Assembly: GCA_903837365.1 (NCBI GenBank)
Contig: CAILUF010000113.1
Span: forward strand, 1-6,629
Direction of reading: 5' to 3'
DNA length: 6,629 bases
DNA from: an uncultured Alphaproteobacteria bacterium
GTDB lineage: Bacteria > Pseudomonadota > Alphaproteobacteria > Rickettsiales > UBA1997
Shown: in pieces, positions 1-6,394 of the stretch
How the letters are laid out: every line of letters begins with the position of its first letter
Numbering within the stretch: the stretch's first letter is position 1
Made by a program: the position numbers and the translations under genes
Notes under the pieces: generated by a model
The model's input: the letters and a program-made list of their open reading frames with translations, nothing else
The model's database searches: none
What the model was told of the DNA's origin: nothing

Positions 1-1287
1 AAAATAATCAGTATATAAAACCGTATTATCGTAAGAATTATTAATTTGTTGAAGAGAGCATGATTTAAGATCTTTACCGCATTCATCAGCAAATTTCTTG
101 AACTCAGAAGGATATCTTTCAAAATAATGAGTATGACTTCCAAAACTATGAAGTATAATAAAACTGCGTTGATTCTTGTTCATGACCGTTTGTAAATATG
201 GCAATAAATCGGCATCATAAATATTATTTTTATTTGGCAAATCAATTCGAATGCGATCACGAAAAAAATACTCATCAGCTTCCATCGCCATGATATTAAG
301 CATTTCCGTGCCAAATTGTTTAGAACTTTGCATTGAAAACCAATGAGTTTTGAAATCTAAATTTTTCATCAAATCAACTAAGCTTTTTTCTTTAGGTATA
401 TCCATAAATTCTGAATTTAATCGACTGGAAAGTAGATCGGTAATCGCTGGAGTTGTAACTGTATAAAAAGCTTGCGAACGAAATTTTAGTAAATTTTTTT
501 GCCTAGCTAAATTTGGAGTAGTTATACGATTATAGCCAAATAATTGCAGATGATCAGATCTCAATGACTCACCAATTACTACAACAATTTTTAACTCATT
601 TTGATCATCTTTAATTTTATCCACGTAATTAAAATTATAAAAATTCGTTAATGATTGACGATTTTTAGCAATTGCCCTTGCCGAGCTGAACCTTTGATAA
701 TAGCGATATGAAGACGAAATATAACTTGCAGGAGAAACTGCATTTATCGCAAAATTAAATATTTGTTTTGGTGAAAAAAAAATTAAAATTATCGATAAGA
801 TTATGGCGATAATTACAGAAATAAATTTAATTTTTAAATTAGTTTTTTGTAATTTTAAATTAATCAAAAGGATCGCTGGAATTATTGTTAGAAATCCAAA
901 ATATAAAAACAAATTATAATCAATTGCATCATCGATATGCCCTAGACTATCTAAAGCATTTGCGATCATTATTTCATCTAAAATATAGCCATATTTATTT
1001 TGAACATAAAGATTAATCGTTGAAAAAAATAATAAAATAATCAACGATATTTTAAGAATTTTATGTGAAAAACTTAGTAAAACTAATAAAGAATTAGTGA
1101 ATAAAAAAATTAACAAGAATGCTAAAAATCCATAAAAAAATGAAATATTTTTAAATTCATAATTATTAAATAGCCCAACCAAAATAAAGGACGAAATACA
1201 ACAAAAATATAAATCCCTTTGAAAAAAATTTTGAATTAAATTCAAAAATATTTTAAAGCAGAAATTGTCAGATTTTTTTCTATTCAT
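1..1287 (-). CDS. EptA/OpgE-type phosphoethanolamine transferase, 3' end beyond window
   Basis: This is an inner-membrane enzyme of the alkaline-phosphatase/sulfatase superfamily. Relatives move phosphoethanolamine from phosphatidylethanolamine to lipid A, LPS core sugars or periplasmic glucans. 429 codons are visible, open to the left edge; full-length relatives are about 540 residues, so roughly the last fifth is missing, including the expected metal-binding SDHGE-type motif. Residues about 25-195 hold five hydrophobic segments. The Tyr-Gly...Met...Asn pattern at Y99-G100, M107 and N110 is typical of the N-terminal membrane domain of this family. The catalytic domain begins with VVVIGESLRSDHLQLFGY (metal ligand E240). 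A Thr-rich stretch T276-T279 before PAITDLLSS probably holds the nucleophile. HSFGSHTHYFERYP (from H380) and NSYDNTVLYTDYF at the visible end are close to EptA. The start lies 2 nt after the upstream glycosyltransferase stop, so it is co-transcribed. Substrate (lipid A, core or glycan) cannot be decided from sequence. Confidence 0.9.
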   Translation of the reverse strand, partial: MNRKKSDNFCFKIFLNLIQNFFQRDLYFCCISSFILVGLFNNYEFKNISFFYGFLAFLLIFLFTNSLLVLLSFSHKILKISLIILLFFSTINLYVQNKYGYILDEIMIANALDSLGHIDDAIDYNLFLYFGFLTIIPAILLINLKLQKTNLKIKFISVIIAIILSIILIFFSPKQIFNFAINAVSPASYISSSYRYYQRFSSARAIAKNRQSLTNFYNFNYVDKIKDDQNELKIVVVIGESLRSDHLQLFGYNRITTPNLARQKNLLKFRSQAFYTVTTPAITDLLSSRLNSEFMDIPKEKSLVDLMKNLDFKTHWFSMQSSKQFGTEMLNIMAMEADEYFFRDRIRIDLPNKNNIYDADLLPYLQTVMNKNQRSFIILHSFGSHTHYFERYPSEFKKFADECGKDLKSCSLQQINNSYDNTVLYTDYF

Positions 1288-1289
1288 AA

Positions 1290-2381
1290 TTAACCTAAAC
1301 CAAAGATTTCTTTTAAATTATTTTGTAAACTGTTAAAACTAAACTTTTCTAATAATCTTTGATAAGCATTATTAACCATTTTATTAGTATAATCATCATC
1401 TTCGCAAATTTTTTGAATTGCTCTTGCGAATTGTAATTCAATATCTTCGCCAGAATTATTATCAACTATTAAACCATCAACTCCATCACGAATAATCTCT
1501 AAAGATCCATCGGTATTTGTTGAAATAATTGGTTTTTTATGTTTCATTGCTTCTAATGTTACGAGACCGAAAGTTTCAATTTTTGAAGTCAGTAAAAAAA
1601 TATCAATCTTATTGAAAAAATCTTCCTGCGCAACCCAGCCTAAAAATTCCACATCATCCTCCAAAGATAATTCTTTTACTAATTTTTTTAAATTTTTTTC
1701 TTCCTCGCCAATTCCAGCAATTTTTAAAATAAATTTTTTTCGACAAAATTCTTCACTAAAAATTCCACTTTTTAAATTTTTTTTAATGTAATCAATTAAT
1801 AAAATTGCCCGTTTAAATGCTTTAATTTCATGAAACCTCCCAATAACTCCAATTGTTATAATTGACTGGGAATTTAAGAGAATTTTATTTTGCGATTCAT
1901 GATAATTAGATAAATCAAGAGAATTATAAACGACAAATGATTTATGAGAATTTTGACCTAAATCAATAGTTTTATAAAAAATTTTTTTATTAATTGATAA
2001 AATTATATCTGCACCAATTGATCTTTTGACATTGTTACTGTGATTAATTGCTACGAGTAAAATTTTACGATTTGTAATTTTTGCAATCGCTTTTGAAGCA
2101 ATCACCATAGCCCTTCCCGCGTGCGCTACAACACAATCAATTTGGTTATTTTCAATAAAATTTTTTACTTTATTAATCGCAAATAAATCATAATAACCAA
2201 AATTATTTTTAATTTGTAAAATTTTTTCGCAATGCAACTTAGCCTTATGTACGTAAGGTGCATCGTTTTTAACTATTGCAAGATTTTGATGATTTAAATT
2301 TTTAAAAATTTTTATGTAATCAATAAAAACTTGTTCAGCTCCTCCATTTAAAGAGGTTAAAATTATGCTAGCGATTTTCAT
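1290..2381 (-). CDS. GT-B glycosyltransferase (GT4-like, group 1)
   Basis: This is a 363-residue retaining-type glycosyltransferase with two Rossmann-like domains, expected at the cytoplasmic face of the inner membrane and using a nucleotide sugar. The N-terminal domain opens with MKIASIILTSLNGGAEQVF, the glycine-rich GGAE loop common in GT4 enzymes. The C-terminal domain starts near residue 175 with IGVIGRFHEIKAF, followed by LKIAGIGEEEKNLKKLV (about 219-235). The nucleotide-sugar EX7E signature is E269-T-F-G-L-V-T-L-E277, followed by the usual A-M-x-x-x-K-P-I-I-S-T run. Length is normal for the family and no break is seen. Its start codon overlaps the end of the upstream family 2 glycosyltransferase gene by 14 nt in another frame and has no clear Shine-Dalgarno site, which suggests translational coupling. 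Position between a WaaE-like enzyme and a phosphoethanolamine transferase points to LPS core or surface glycan synthesis. The sugar donor and acceptor cannot be read from the sequence. Confidence 0.9.
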   Translation of the reverse strand: MKIASIILTSLNGGAEQVFIDYIKIFKNLNHQNLAIVKNDAPYVHKAKLHCEKILQIKNNFGYYDLFAINKVKNFIENNQIDCVVAHAGRAMVIASKAIAKITNRKILLVAINHSNNVKRSIGADIILSINKKIFYKTIDLGQNSHKSFVVYNSLDLSNYHESQNKILLNSQSIITIGVIGRFHEIKAFKRAILLIDYIKKNLKSGIFSEEFCRKKFILKIAGIGEEEKNLKKLVKELSLEDDVEFLGWVAQEDFFNKIDIFLLTSKIETFGLVTLEAMKHKKPIISTNTDGSLEIIRDGVDGLIVDNNSGEDIELQFARAIQKICEDDDYTNKMVNNAYQRLLEKFSFNSLQNNLKEIFGLG

Positions 2382-3132
2382 TATTTTTTTCTTTTACTTT
2401 TAAATACGCAACTAATGGATACATAGCGCAAAGCAATGCTATCAGAACTCCAAGAGCTCCTTCTTTATAGCCTTTTTTAAATAAATATGATTTACAAAAT
2501 CGCCATTTTATTGATAAAAATAATTTCAATAAATTTGGCAATTTTTTATTTTTAAAAATCATGTCATTAGCCTTCCAGTTTGTGTAGCGATTGAATCTCG
2601 CCAATAAATCAGCAACATCATCATCAACCAGATGAATTAAATTATTTTTTAAGTCACTGATTTTACCTTCAAAATTAAAGGTTGGATGAACCAATTTATC
2701 TTCATCATATTTTTTTAATCCACGATAACTTAAACTATTTCGCTTAAGAACCCCAAGGGTTCGAAGCCAACCATGTTTTACCAATCTCTTGCCAATATAA
2801 TTGGCGATACCAACATTGTAACAACCAATTTCTGAACTTTTTATAATTTCTAAAATTTCTTTTTTTAATTCTTCACTAACCCTTTCATCGCAATCAATTT
2901 CTAAAATCCATTCACTACTAGCCATTTTCAGCGCAAGATTTCTTCTTGCTCCTTCTATTTCCCATGCTCCTTCAATTATTTTGGCTTTAAATTCAAGGGC
3001 AATTTCCTTGGTATTATCACTACAGCGATCGAGCACAACAATAATCTCATCAACGAAATCAAGGCTTCGTAAACAATCGCGGATTTTCTTTTCTTCATTA
3101 TGGGCAACAATTACTGCCGAAATTTTTTTCAT
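2368..3132 (-). CDS. WaaE/KdtX-like family 2 glycosyltransferase (LPS core)
   Basis: This 254-residue GT-A glycosyltransferase resembles WaaE/KdtX, which adds glucose to the first heptose of the LPS inner core on the cytoplasmic side of the inner membrane. It begins with KISAVIVAHNEEKKIRDCL, the usual nucleotide-binding beta strand. It then shows the VDEIIVVLDRCSDNT segment (from residue 27), the metal-binding D80-C-D82-E-R motif, and KLVHPTFNFEG (from 146), matching the LVHE segment of WaaE. A hydrophobic C-terminal helix at about 225-245 may sit on the membrane. The same frame is open back to a Met at 3174, giving 14 extra residues. I chose 3132 because homologues start right at this beta strand, and because the likely minus-strand -10 box (3173-3178) covers the 3174 codon. 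It is first in the operon and overlaps the next gene by 14 nt. No good Shine-Dalgarno site precedes it. Exact sugar specificity is inferred. Confidence 0.88.
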   Translation of the reverse strand: MKKISAVIVAHNEEKKIRDCLRSLDFVDEIIVVLDRCSDNTKEIALEFKAKIIEGAWEIEGARRNLALKMASSEWILEIDCDERVSEELKKEILEIIKSSEIGCYNVGIANYIGKRLVKHGWLRTLGVLKRNSLSYRGLKKYDEDKLVHPTFNFEGKISDLKNNLIHLVDDDVADLLARFNRYTNWKANDMIFKNKKLPNLLKLFLSIKWRFCKSYLFKKGYKEGALGVLIALLCAMYPLVAYLKVKEKNNENR

Positions 3133-3151
3133 AAATTTTAAAAAAATAAAA

Positions 3152-3180
3152 TTGACATCACTAATGAAGATCATTAAATT
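3152..3180 (+). promoter_or_regulatory. Promoter of the sodB operon
   Basis: A perfect TTGACA -35 box at 3152-3157 is followed after 17 nt by TAAATT (3175-3180), four of six matches to the -10 consensus. The start of transcription would fall around 3187, at or next to the ATG at 3188. mRNA for the extended SOD form would then be leaderless or nearly so, while the standard SOD start at 3323 would have a leader of about 135 nt. It shares its -10 segment with the divergent promoter. Motif-based prediction only. Confidence 0.5.
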
Positions 3181-3200
3181 TTAATTCATGCAAATGTCAA
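3173..3200 (-). promoter_or_regulatory. Promoter of the LPS glycosyltransferase operon
   Basis: Read on the minus strand, a perfect TTGACA -35 box lies at 3200-3195. It is followed after 16 nt by TTTAAT (3178-3173), five of six matches to the sigma-70 -10 consensus. Transcription would begin near 3166, leaving a leader of roughly 34 nt before the start at 3132. The -10 box overlaps that of the plus-strand promoter. Prediction is by motif only; AT-rich DNA gives many weak -10 matches, but perfect -35 boxes are rare by chance. Confidence 0.5.
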
Positions 3201-3322
3201 AAAGAAAATTCATAAAATGTAGTTTACTTACGCCGATGCTTGTTCTTAGCGCATGTAAATTAAATTTTATAGATAAAAATTTTAATAAAAAAACTCTAAC
3301 AACCAAATTTTTAGGAGAAAAT
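3188..3322 (+). other. In-frame SOD extension: Tat-like lipoprotein signal peptide
   Basis: These 45 codons run in frame and without a stop into the superoxide dismutase at 3323. The start is Met1 (3188) or Met3 (3194). The peptide MSKRKFIKCSLLTP followed by MLVLSAC has a basic N-region, a short hydrophobic core and a lipobox L20-S21-A22-C23, as in signal peptidase II substrates. S4-K5-R6-K7-F8-I9-K10 also resembles the twin-arginine motif S-R-R-x-F-L-K, with Lys in the first basic position. After Cys23 a 22-residue polar, Lys/Asn-rich linker leads to the normal SOD start. If translated, the product would be a membrane-anchored SOD facing the periplasm. If not, the stretch is a 5' leader that is open by chance. 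A Sec lipoprotein signal is the simpler reading; Tat export would suit a metalloprotein that folds in the cytoplasm. Confidence 0.55.
3313..3318 (+). promoter_or_regulatory. Shine-Dalgarno site of sodB
   Basis: AGGAGA lies 4 nt before the ATG at 3323. It is the only strong ribosome binding site in the window and marks this ATG as a true start, even though the frame is open 45 codons further upstream. Confidence 0.8.
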
Positions 3323-3919
3323 ATGCCTTTCGAACTTCCAGCTCTTCCTTACGCTAGAAATGCCCTAGCACCTCATATTTCAGAAAACACTCTTAACTAT
3401 CATTACGGTAAACATCATCAAGCATATGTTACCAATCTTAACAACTTGATTACTGGAACTGATCTAGCAAAAAAATCTCTCGAAGAAATTATCAAAATTT
3501 CAGCCAATGACAAAACAAAAATTGGTATTTTTAATAATTCAGCGCAAGTCTGGAATCATACCTTTTATTGGCACTCAATGAAACCAAATGGTGGCGGTAA
3601 GCCAACTGGCTCAACATTGCAAAAAATTGAAAAAGATTTTGGATCTTACGAAAATTTTGTTAGCGAATTTAAGAATGCTGGTGCAACTCAATTTGGTTCT
3701 GGCTGGGCTTGGCTTGTTTTGGAAGGTGATATATTAAAAATTGTTAAAACTGGTAATGCTGAAACTCCTCTTACCACAAATGCCAAACCATTAATGACCA
3801 TGGATGTTTGGGAACATGCTTATTATCTTGATTTTCAAAATGCTCGTCCAACCTACATAGACACCTTTTTGAATCATTTGGTGAATTGGGATTTTGTAAT
3901 CGAAAATATGAAAAAATAA
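3323..3919 (+). CDS. sodB: Iron superoxide dismutase
   Basis: This 198-residue Fe/Mn-family superoxide dismutase converts superoxide to hydrogen peroxide and oxygen. The N-terminal helical domain opens with [19 protein letters not shown] and carries [12 protein letters not shown] with metal ligand H27. The second ligand H79 is in [15 protein letters not shown]161 and H165 are in [10 protein letters not shown]. Gln75, just before V-W-N-H, is at the position that marks the Fe-type enzyme. The GGGKPTG and FGSGWAWLV segments are also family-typical. Length is normal for cytoplasmic SodB, and the start is fixed by AGGAGA upstream. The same frame continues upstream into a lipoprotein-like signal (3188-3322), so a second, exported form is possible. 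It heads the run sodB-hisB-nagZ-rnd, with hisB starting 5 nt after its stop. The sequence recalls rickettsial SodB in layout. Confidence 0.95.
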   Translation: MPFELPALPYARNALAPHISENTLNYHYGKHHQAYVTNLNNLITGTDLAKKSLEEIIKISANDKTKIGIFNNSAQVWNHTFYWHSMKPNGGGKPTGSTLQKIEKDFGSYENFVSEFKNAGATQFGSGWAWLVLEGDILKIVKTGNAETPLTTNAKPLMTMDVWEHAYYLDFQNARPTYIDTFLNHLVNWDFVIENMKK

Positions 3920-3924
3920 TTAAA

Positions 3925-4512
3925 ATGCGTACAGCTTTAATTGAACGAAATACCAAAGAAACAAAAATTAAAGTCGAAATTAATCTCGACGGAACTGGCA
4001 TTTACCAAGTTTCGACTGGCATTGGGTTTTTTAATCATATGCTTGAACAACTTTCTCATCATAGCTTAATTGACATTAAAATTGAAGCGATTGGCGATTT
4101 GCATATTGATTTTCATCACACCGTTGAAGATTGCGGAATCGCCATTGGCGAAGCCATTAAAAAAGCTTTGGGTGAAAAAATTGGTATCACGCGCTTTGGT
4201 CATAGCTATGTGCCGATGGATGAAACCCTCACTCGCTCAGTTCTTGATTTATCTGGGCGCGCTTATCCAATTTTTAATGTTGAATTCAAACGCGATAAAA
4301 TTGGCGAAATGGATTGTGAGTTATTTCGTGAATTTTTCTTTGCAATTTCGCAAGCAATTGGTTGCAATTTGCATCTTGAAAATCTCTATGGCACCAACAA
4401 CCATCACATTATCGAATCTTGCTTTAAGGCTTTTGCTCGCTCACTTCGTCAAGCAATTTCAATTGATGAACGCAAGAAAAATGCCGTAAATTCAACTAAA
4501 GGTATTCTCTAA
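3925..4512 (+). CDS. hisB: Imidazoleglycerol-phosphate dehydratase
   Basis: HisB removes water from imidazole glycerol phosphate to give imidazole acetol phosphate, the sixth step of histidine synthesis, in the cytoplasm. The 195-residue product matches the monofunctional enzyme, with no phosphatase domain fused. Both halves of the duplicated fold carry their metal-binding motifs: H64-H-x-x-E68-D69 in [16 protein letters not shown], and H160-H161-x-x-E164 in NNHHIIE. H38 in GFFNHML and H45-H46 in LSHHS are also conserved, as are PMDETLTRS and LDLSGR. The frame is open 13 codons further upstream inside sodB, but homologues begin at [10 protein letters not shown]. The gene starts 5 nt after sodB and ends 1 nt before nagZ, with no Shine-Dalgarno site, so it probably depends on coupled translation. 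No other histidine gene is nearby, which is unusual, since in many bacteria hisB is next to hisH, hisA and hisF. Confidence 0.95.
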   Translation: MRTALIERNTKETKIKVEINLDGTGIYQVSTGIGFFNHMLEQLSHHSLIDIKIEAIGDLHIDFHHTVEDCGIAIGEAIKKALGEKIGITRFGHSYVPMDETLTRSVLDLSGRAYPIFNVEFKRDKIGEMDCELFREFFFAISQAIGCNLHLENLYGTNNHHIIESCFKAFARSLRQAISIDERKKNAVNSTKGIL

Positions 4513-4513
4513 A

Positions 4514-5476
4514 ATGTCGCAACTTTTGCAAAAAATTGCTAATAATAAAAAGCTCTTCAAGCCAGTAATTTACGGCTTAAAAGGCATTACTCTAAATGAT
4601 GAAGAAAAGTTTTTTTTCTCAAAAAATTCTTGCATTGGTTTTATTTTATTTTCACGCAATATTGTTGATAAAATTCAATTAAAAAATCTTACCGATTCAC
4701 TGCGCGAACTTATGGAAGGTGAAGTTTTAATTTTAATCGACCAAGAAGGCGGTAGAGTCGCGAGACTTGCTCCACCAATCTGGAACCCCTATCCCGCTGG
4801 CAAATATTTTGCCGATCTTTATCAGGAAAATAAACAAAATGCCAAAGAAAAATTATTCGAAAATTATGCTCAAATCGCTCGTGATTTAGTTGAAGTCGGA
4901 ATTAATGTTGATTGCGCGCCAGTGCTTGATGTTCTAAATCCCAAAACTCATAAAGTAATTGGAGATCGTGCTTTTGGCGAAAATCCTTCTCAAGTCGCCG
5001 ACCTTGGAATTGAAGTTTGCAACGGGCTTTTAAGTTGCGGAGTTTATCCCGTTATTAAACATATTCCAGGGCATGGACGCGGTGCTTGCGATAGCCATTT
5101 AGAGCTTCCAATTGTTGATGCCTCGCTTCAAGAACTTCGTGAAATTGACTTTGCACCTTTCAAAGCTTTGAATAATCAAAAATTTGCGATGACGGCACAT
5201 ATTTTATATAGCGCCATCGACGAAAATAATTGCGCCACAATTTCAAAAAAAGCTATTGATTTAATTCGTCACGAAATTGGTTTTACCAATATTTTAATGA
5301 GCGACGATGTATCAATGAAAGCCCTCACACAAAGCTTCGCCGTCAAAACCACGGCAATTCTTGAAGCGGGTTGCGATTTAGTTTTGCATTGCAATGGCGA
5401 AATGGCGGAAATGCTTGAAATCAATTCAGTTTTACCAAATTTTAATGAAAAATTTTTAGAAAAATTAATCAAATAA
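4514..5476 (+). CDS. nagZ: Beta-N-acetylhexosaminidase, peptidoglycan recycling
   Basis: NagZ is a cytoplasmic glycoside hydrolase family 3 enzyme. It cuts N-acetylglucosamine from anhydro-muropeptides taken up during cell-wall turnover; in some bacteria this also feeds the signal that induces AmpC beta-lactamase. The 320-residue single-domain TIM barrel has IDQEGGRVARL (75-85), RAFGENP (152-158), and the family signature KHIPGHGRGACDSHLELP (182-199). The loop dyad D193-S-H195 corresponds to the acid/base pair of NagZ enzymes. The nucleophile lies in MSDDVSMKAL, most likely D264. No signal peptide or extra C-terminal domain is present, as expected for the cytoplasmic NagZ type. The start is 1 nt after the hisB stop. 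A weak AAAGG about 11 nt upstream may help initiation. Co-transcription with hisB and sodB is likely from spacing. Confidence 0.95.
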   Translation: MSQLLQKIANNKKLFKPVIYGLKGITLNDEEKFFFSKNSCIGFILFSRNIVDKIQLKNLTDSLRELMEGEVLILIDQEGGRVARLAPPIWNPYPAGKYFADLYQENKQNAKEKLFENYAQIARDLVEVGINVDCAPVLDVLNPKTHKVIGDRAFGENPSQVADLGIEVCNGLLSCGVYPVIKHIPGHGRGACDSHLELPIVDASLQELREIDFAPFKALNNQKFAMTAHILYSAIDENNCATISKKAIDLIRHEIGFTNILMSDDVSMKALTQSFAVKTTAILEAGCDLVLHCNGEMAEMLEINSVLPNFNEKFLEKLIK

Positions 5477-5511
5477 ATTATTAAAAACTTAACAATATTT
5501 TAAAACAAAAA

Positions 5512-6084
5512 ATGACAATTTTTTTTCATAAAAACGACCTTCCATCTCATGTAAATTTTACAAAATCAGTGGCAATTGATACTGAAACTATGGGTCTAAA
5601 TATTCTTCGTGATCGCCTTTGCCTCTTACAAATATCTGGTGGTGATGGCAATGCTCACATTGTTCAATTTGAACAAAATAAATATGACGCACCAAATCTT
5701 AAAAAAATTCTAAGCGATGAATCAATTCAAAAAATTTTCCATTTTGCGCGCTTTGATTTAGCTTCAATAAAACATTATTTAAATGTTGAAATAAAAAATA
5801 TTTACTGCACTAAAATCGCTTCGCGCTTGATTCGAACTTATACTGATTCGCACGGTTTAAAATCGATTTGCGAAGAATTGCTCGGCGTTGAAATTTCTAA
5901 AAAACAACAAAGCTCAGATTGGGGTAATGCTGAAATTTCTGAAAAACAATTGGAATATGCCGCTTCCGATGTGCTTTATCTTCACGCTTTAAAAGAAAAA
6001 CTTGATAAAATGTTAATTCGTGAAAATCGTCTTGGAATTTTTCAAGCTTGTATAAATATTTATTCATTAATAAATAATACATAA
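5512..6084 (+). CDS. rnd: Short RNase D-type 3'-5' exonuclease
   Basis: This 190-residue protein is a DEDDy-family exoribonuclease, trimming 3' ends of tRNA precursors and other small RNAs in the cytoplasm with two metal ions. Exo I is AIDTETMGLN with D23 and E25. Exo II is HFARFDLASI with D82. Exo III is YAASDVLYL with Y149 and D153. LCLLQIS and DSHGLKSICEELLGVEISKKQQSSDW, here given only for its ends D112 and W137, are typical RNase D segments. The E. coli enzyme is about twice as long because of two C-terminal HRDC domains. This one consists of the catalytic domain only, a form common in alphaproteobacteria, so it is not a truncation. It follows nagZ after 35 nt of AT-rich sequence with no terminator hairpin and no Shine-Dalgarno site. 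Nothing recognisable from the bacterial operon follows it. Confidence 0.92.
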   Translation: MTIFFHKNDLPSHVNFTKSVAIDTETMGLNILRDRLCLLQISGGDGNAHIVQFEQNKYDAPNLKKILSDESIQKIFHFARFDLASIKHYLNVEIKNIYCTKIASRLIRTYTDSHGLKSICEELLGVEISKKQQSSDWGNAEISEKQLEYAASDVLYLHALKEKLDKMLIRENRLGIFQACINIYSLINNT

Positions 6085-6093
6085 TTTTAAAAA

Positions 6094-6159
6094 ATGCCAA
6101 TTCAAATATTTACTGATACCTTATGGGTGAAAACTTATACGATAACAAAAAAAAGTTAA
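6094..6159 (+). CDS. Possible cut-off start of the next operon gene (21 codons)
   Basis: An ATG 9 nt after the rnd stop opens MPIQIFTDTLWVKTYT and ends at TAA (6157-6159) after 21 codons. The tight spacing fits the operon pattern upstream, so this may be the first codons of a further bacterial gene whose remainder was replaced at a junction near 6140-6180. It is too short to identify, and it could equally be a chance ORF. Confidence 0.2.
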   Translation: MPIQIFTDTLWVKTYTITKKS

Positions 6160-6202
6160 TAAAACTCAATTCCACTAAAATTTGAAAATTAAAGAAAAAA
6201 AA

Positions 6203-6394
6203 ATGATTTTAACTGTATTAATTTTACTCAAACTCATACATCAAATAAACGGCTTAGACTCTGACGATCCGTATATTTCAGCCCAAGAAAGGCTAATCAA
6301 CGACTTGCTAATCGACTATGACAAAGCATTACGACCATCGTTCTTGGTTACTGGCGAATTGGTAATGCAACTCAGAAACATACTTGAAGTATAG
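6203..6394 (+). CDS. N-terminal piece of an animal-type Cys-loop receptor subunit (exon-like)
   Basis: The ORF encodes 63 residues. MILTVLILLKLIHQING is a good secretory signal peptide with cleavage expected after Gly17 or nearby. The mature part DSDDPYISAQ continues as ERLINDLLIDYDKALRPS, which has the layout of the first helix and following loop of pentameric ligand-gated channels of animals (nicotinic, GABA-A, glycine and related invertebrate channels: L-x-x-L-L-x-x-Y-D-x-x-x-R-P). The next stretch, VTGELVMQLRNILEV, fits the first beta strand, which usually runs on into a D-E segment. Here the frame hits TAG right after V63. A potential 5' splice site GAA|GTATAG at 6388/6389 would end the exon just before the stop, about where vertebrate receptor genes carry an intron. 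The rest of the receptor, including its Cys-loop and membrane helices, is absent. The start could be extended to a TTG at 6182, but ATG at 6203 sits directly before the signal peptide, in an A-rich context. Identification rests on about 45 residues. Confidence 0.5.
   Translation: MILTVLILLKLIHQINGLDSDDPYISAQERLINDLLIDYDKALRPSFLVTGELVMQLRNILEV

Noticed and set aside
3133..3174. Fourteen-codon N-terminal extension of the WaaE-like glycosyltransferase from an ATG at 3174
   Set aside because: The family starts at the beta strand beginning with residue M15, and the predicted -10 box of the operon promoter covers the 3174 codon.
2981..3184. 67-codon plus-strand ORF opposite the WaaE-like gene
   Set aside because: It is antisense to a well-supported gene, shows no recognisable motif and has no ribosome binding site.
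3771..4001. Minus-strand ORF across the sodB/hisB boundary
   Set aside because: It is a shadow of two well-supported genes with no motif of its own.
4070..4489. 139-codon plus-strand ORF inside hisB in another frame
   Set aside because: It lies entirely within hisB, whose frame carries all the catalytic motifs; the alternative product looks like no known family.
5897..6100. Minus-strand ORF opposite the end of rnd
   Set aside because: It overlaps the conserved exo III motif of rnd on the other strand and shows no motif of its own.
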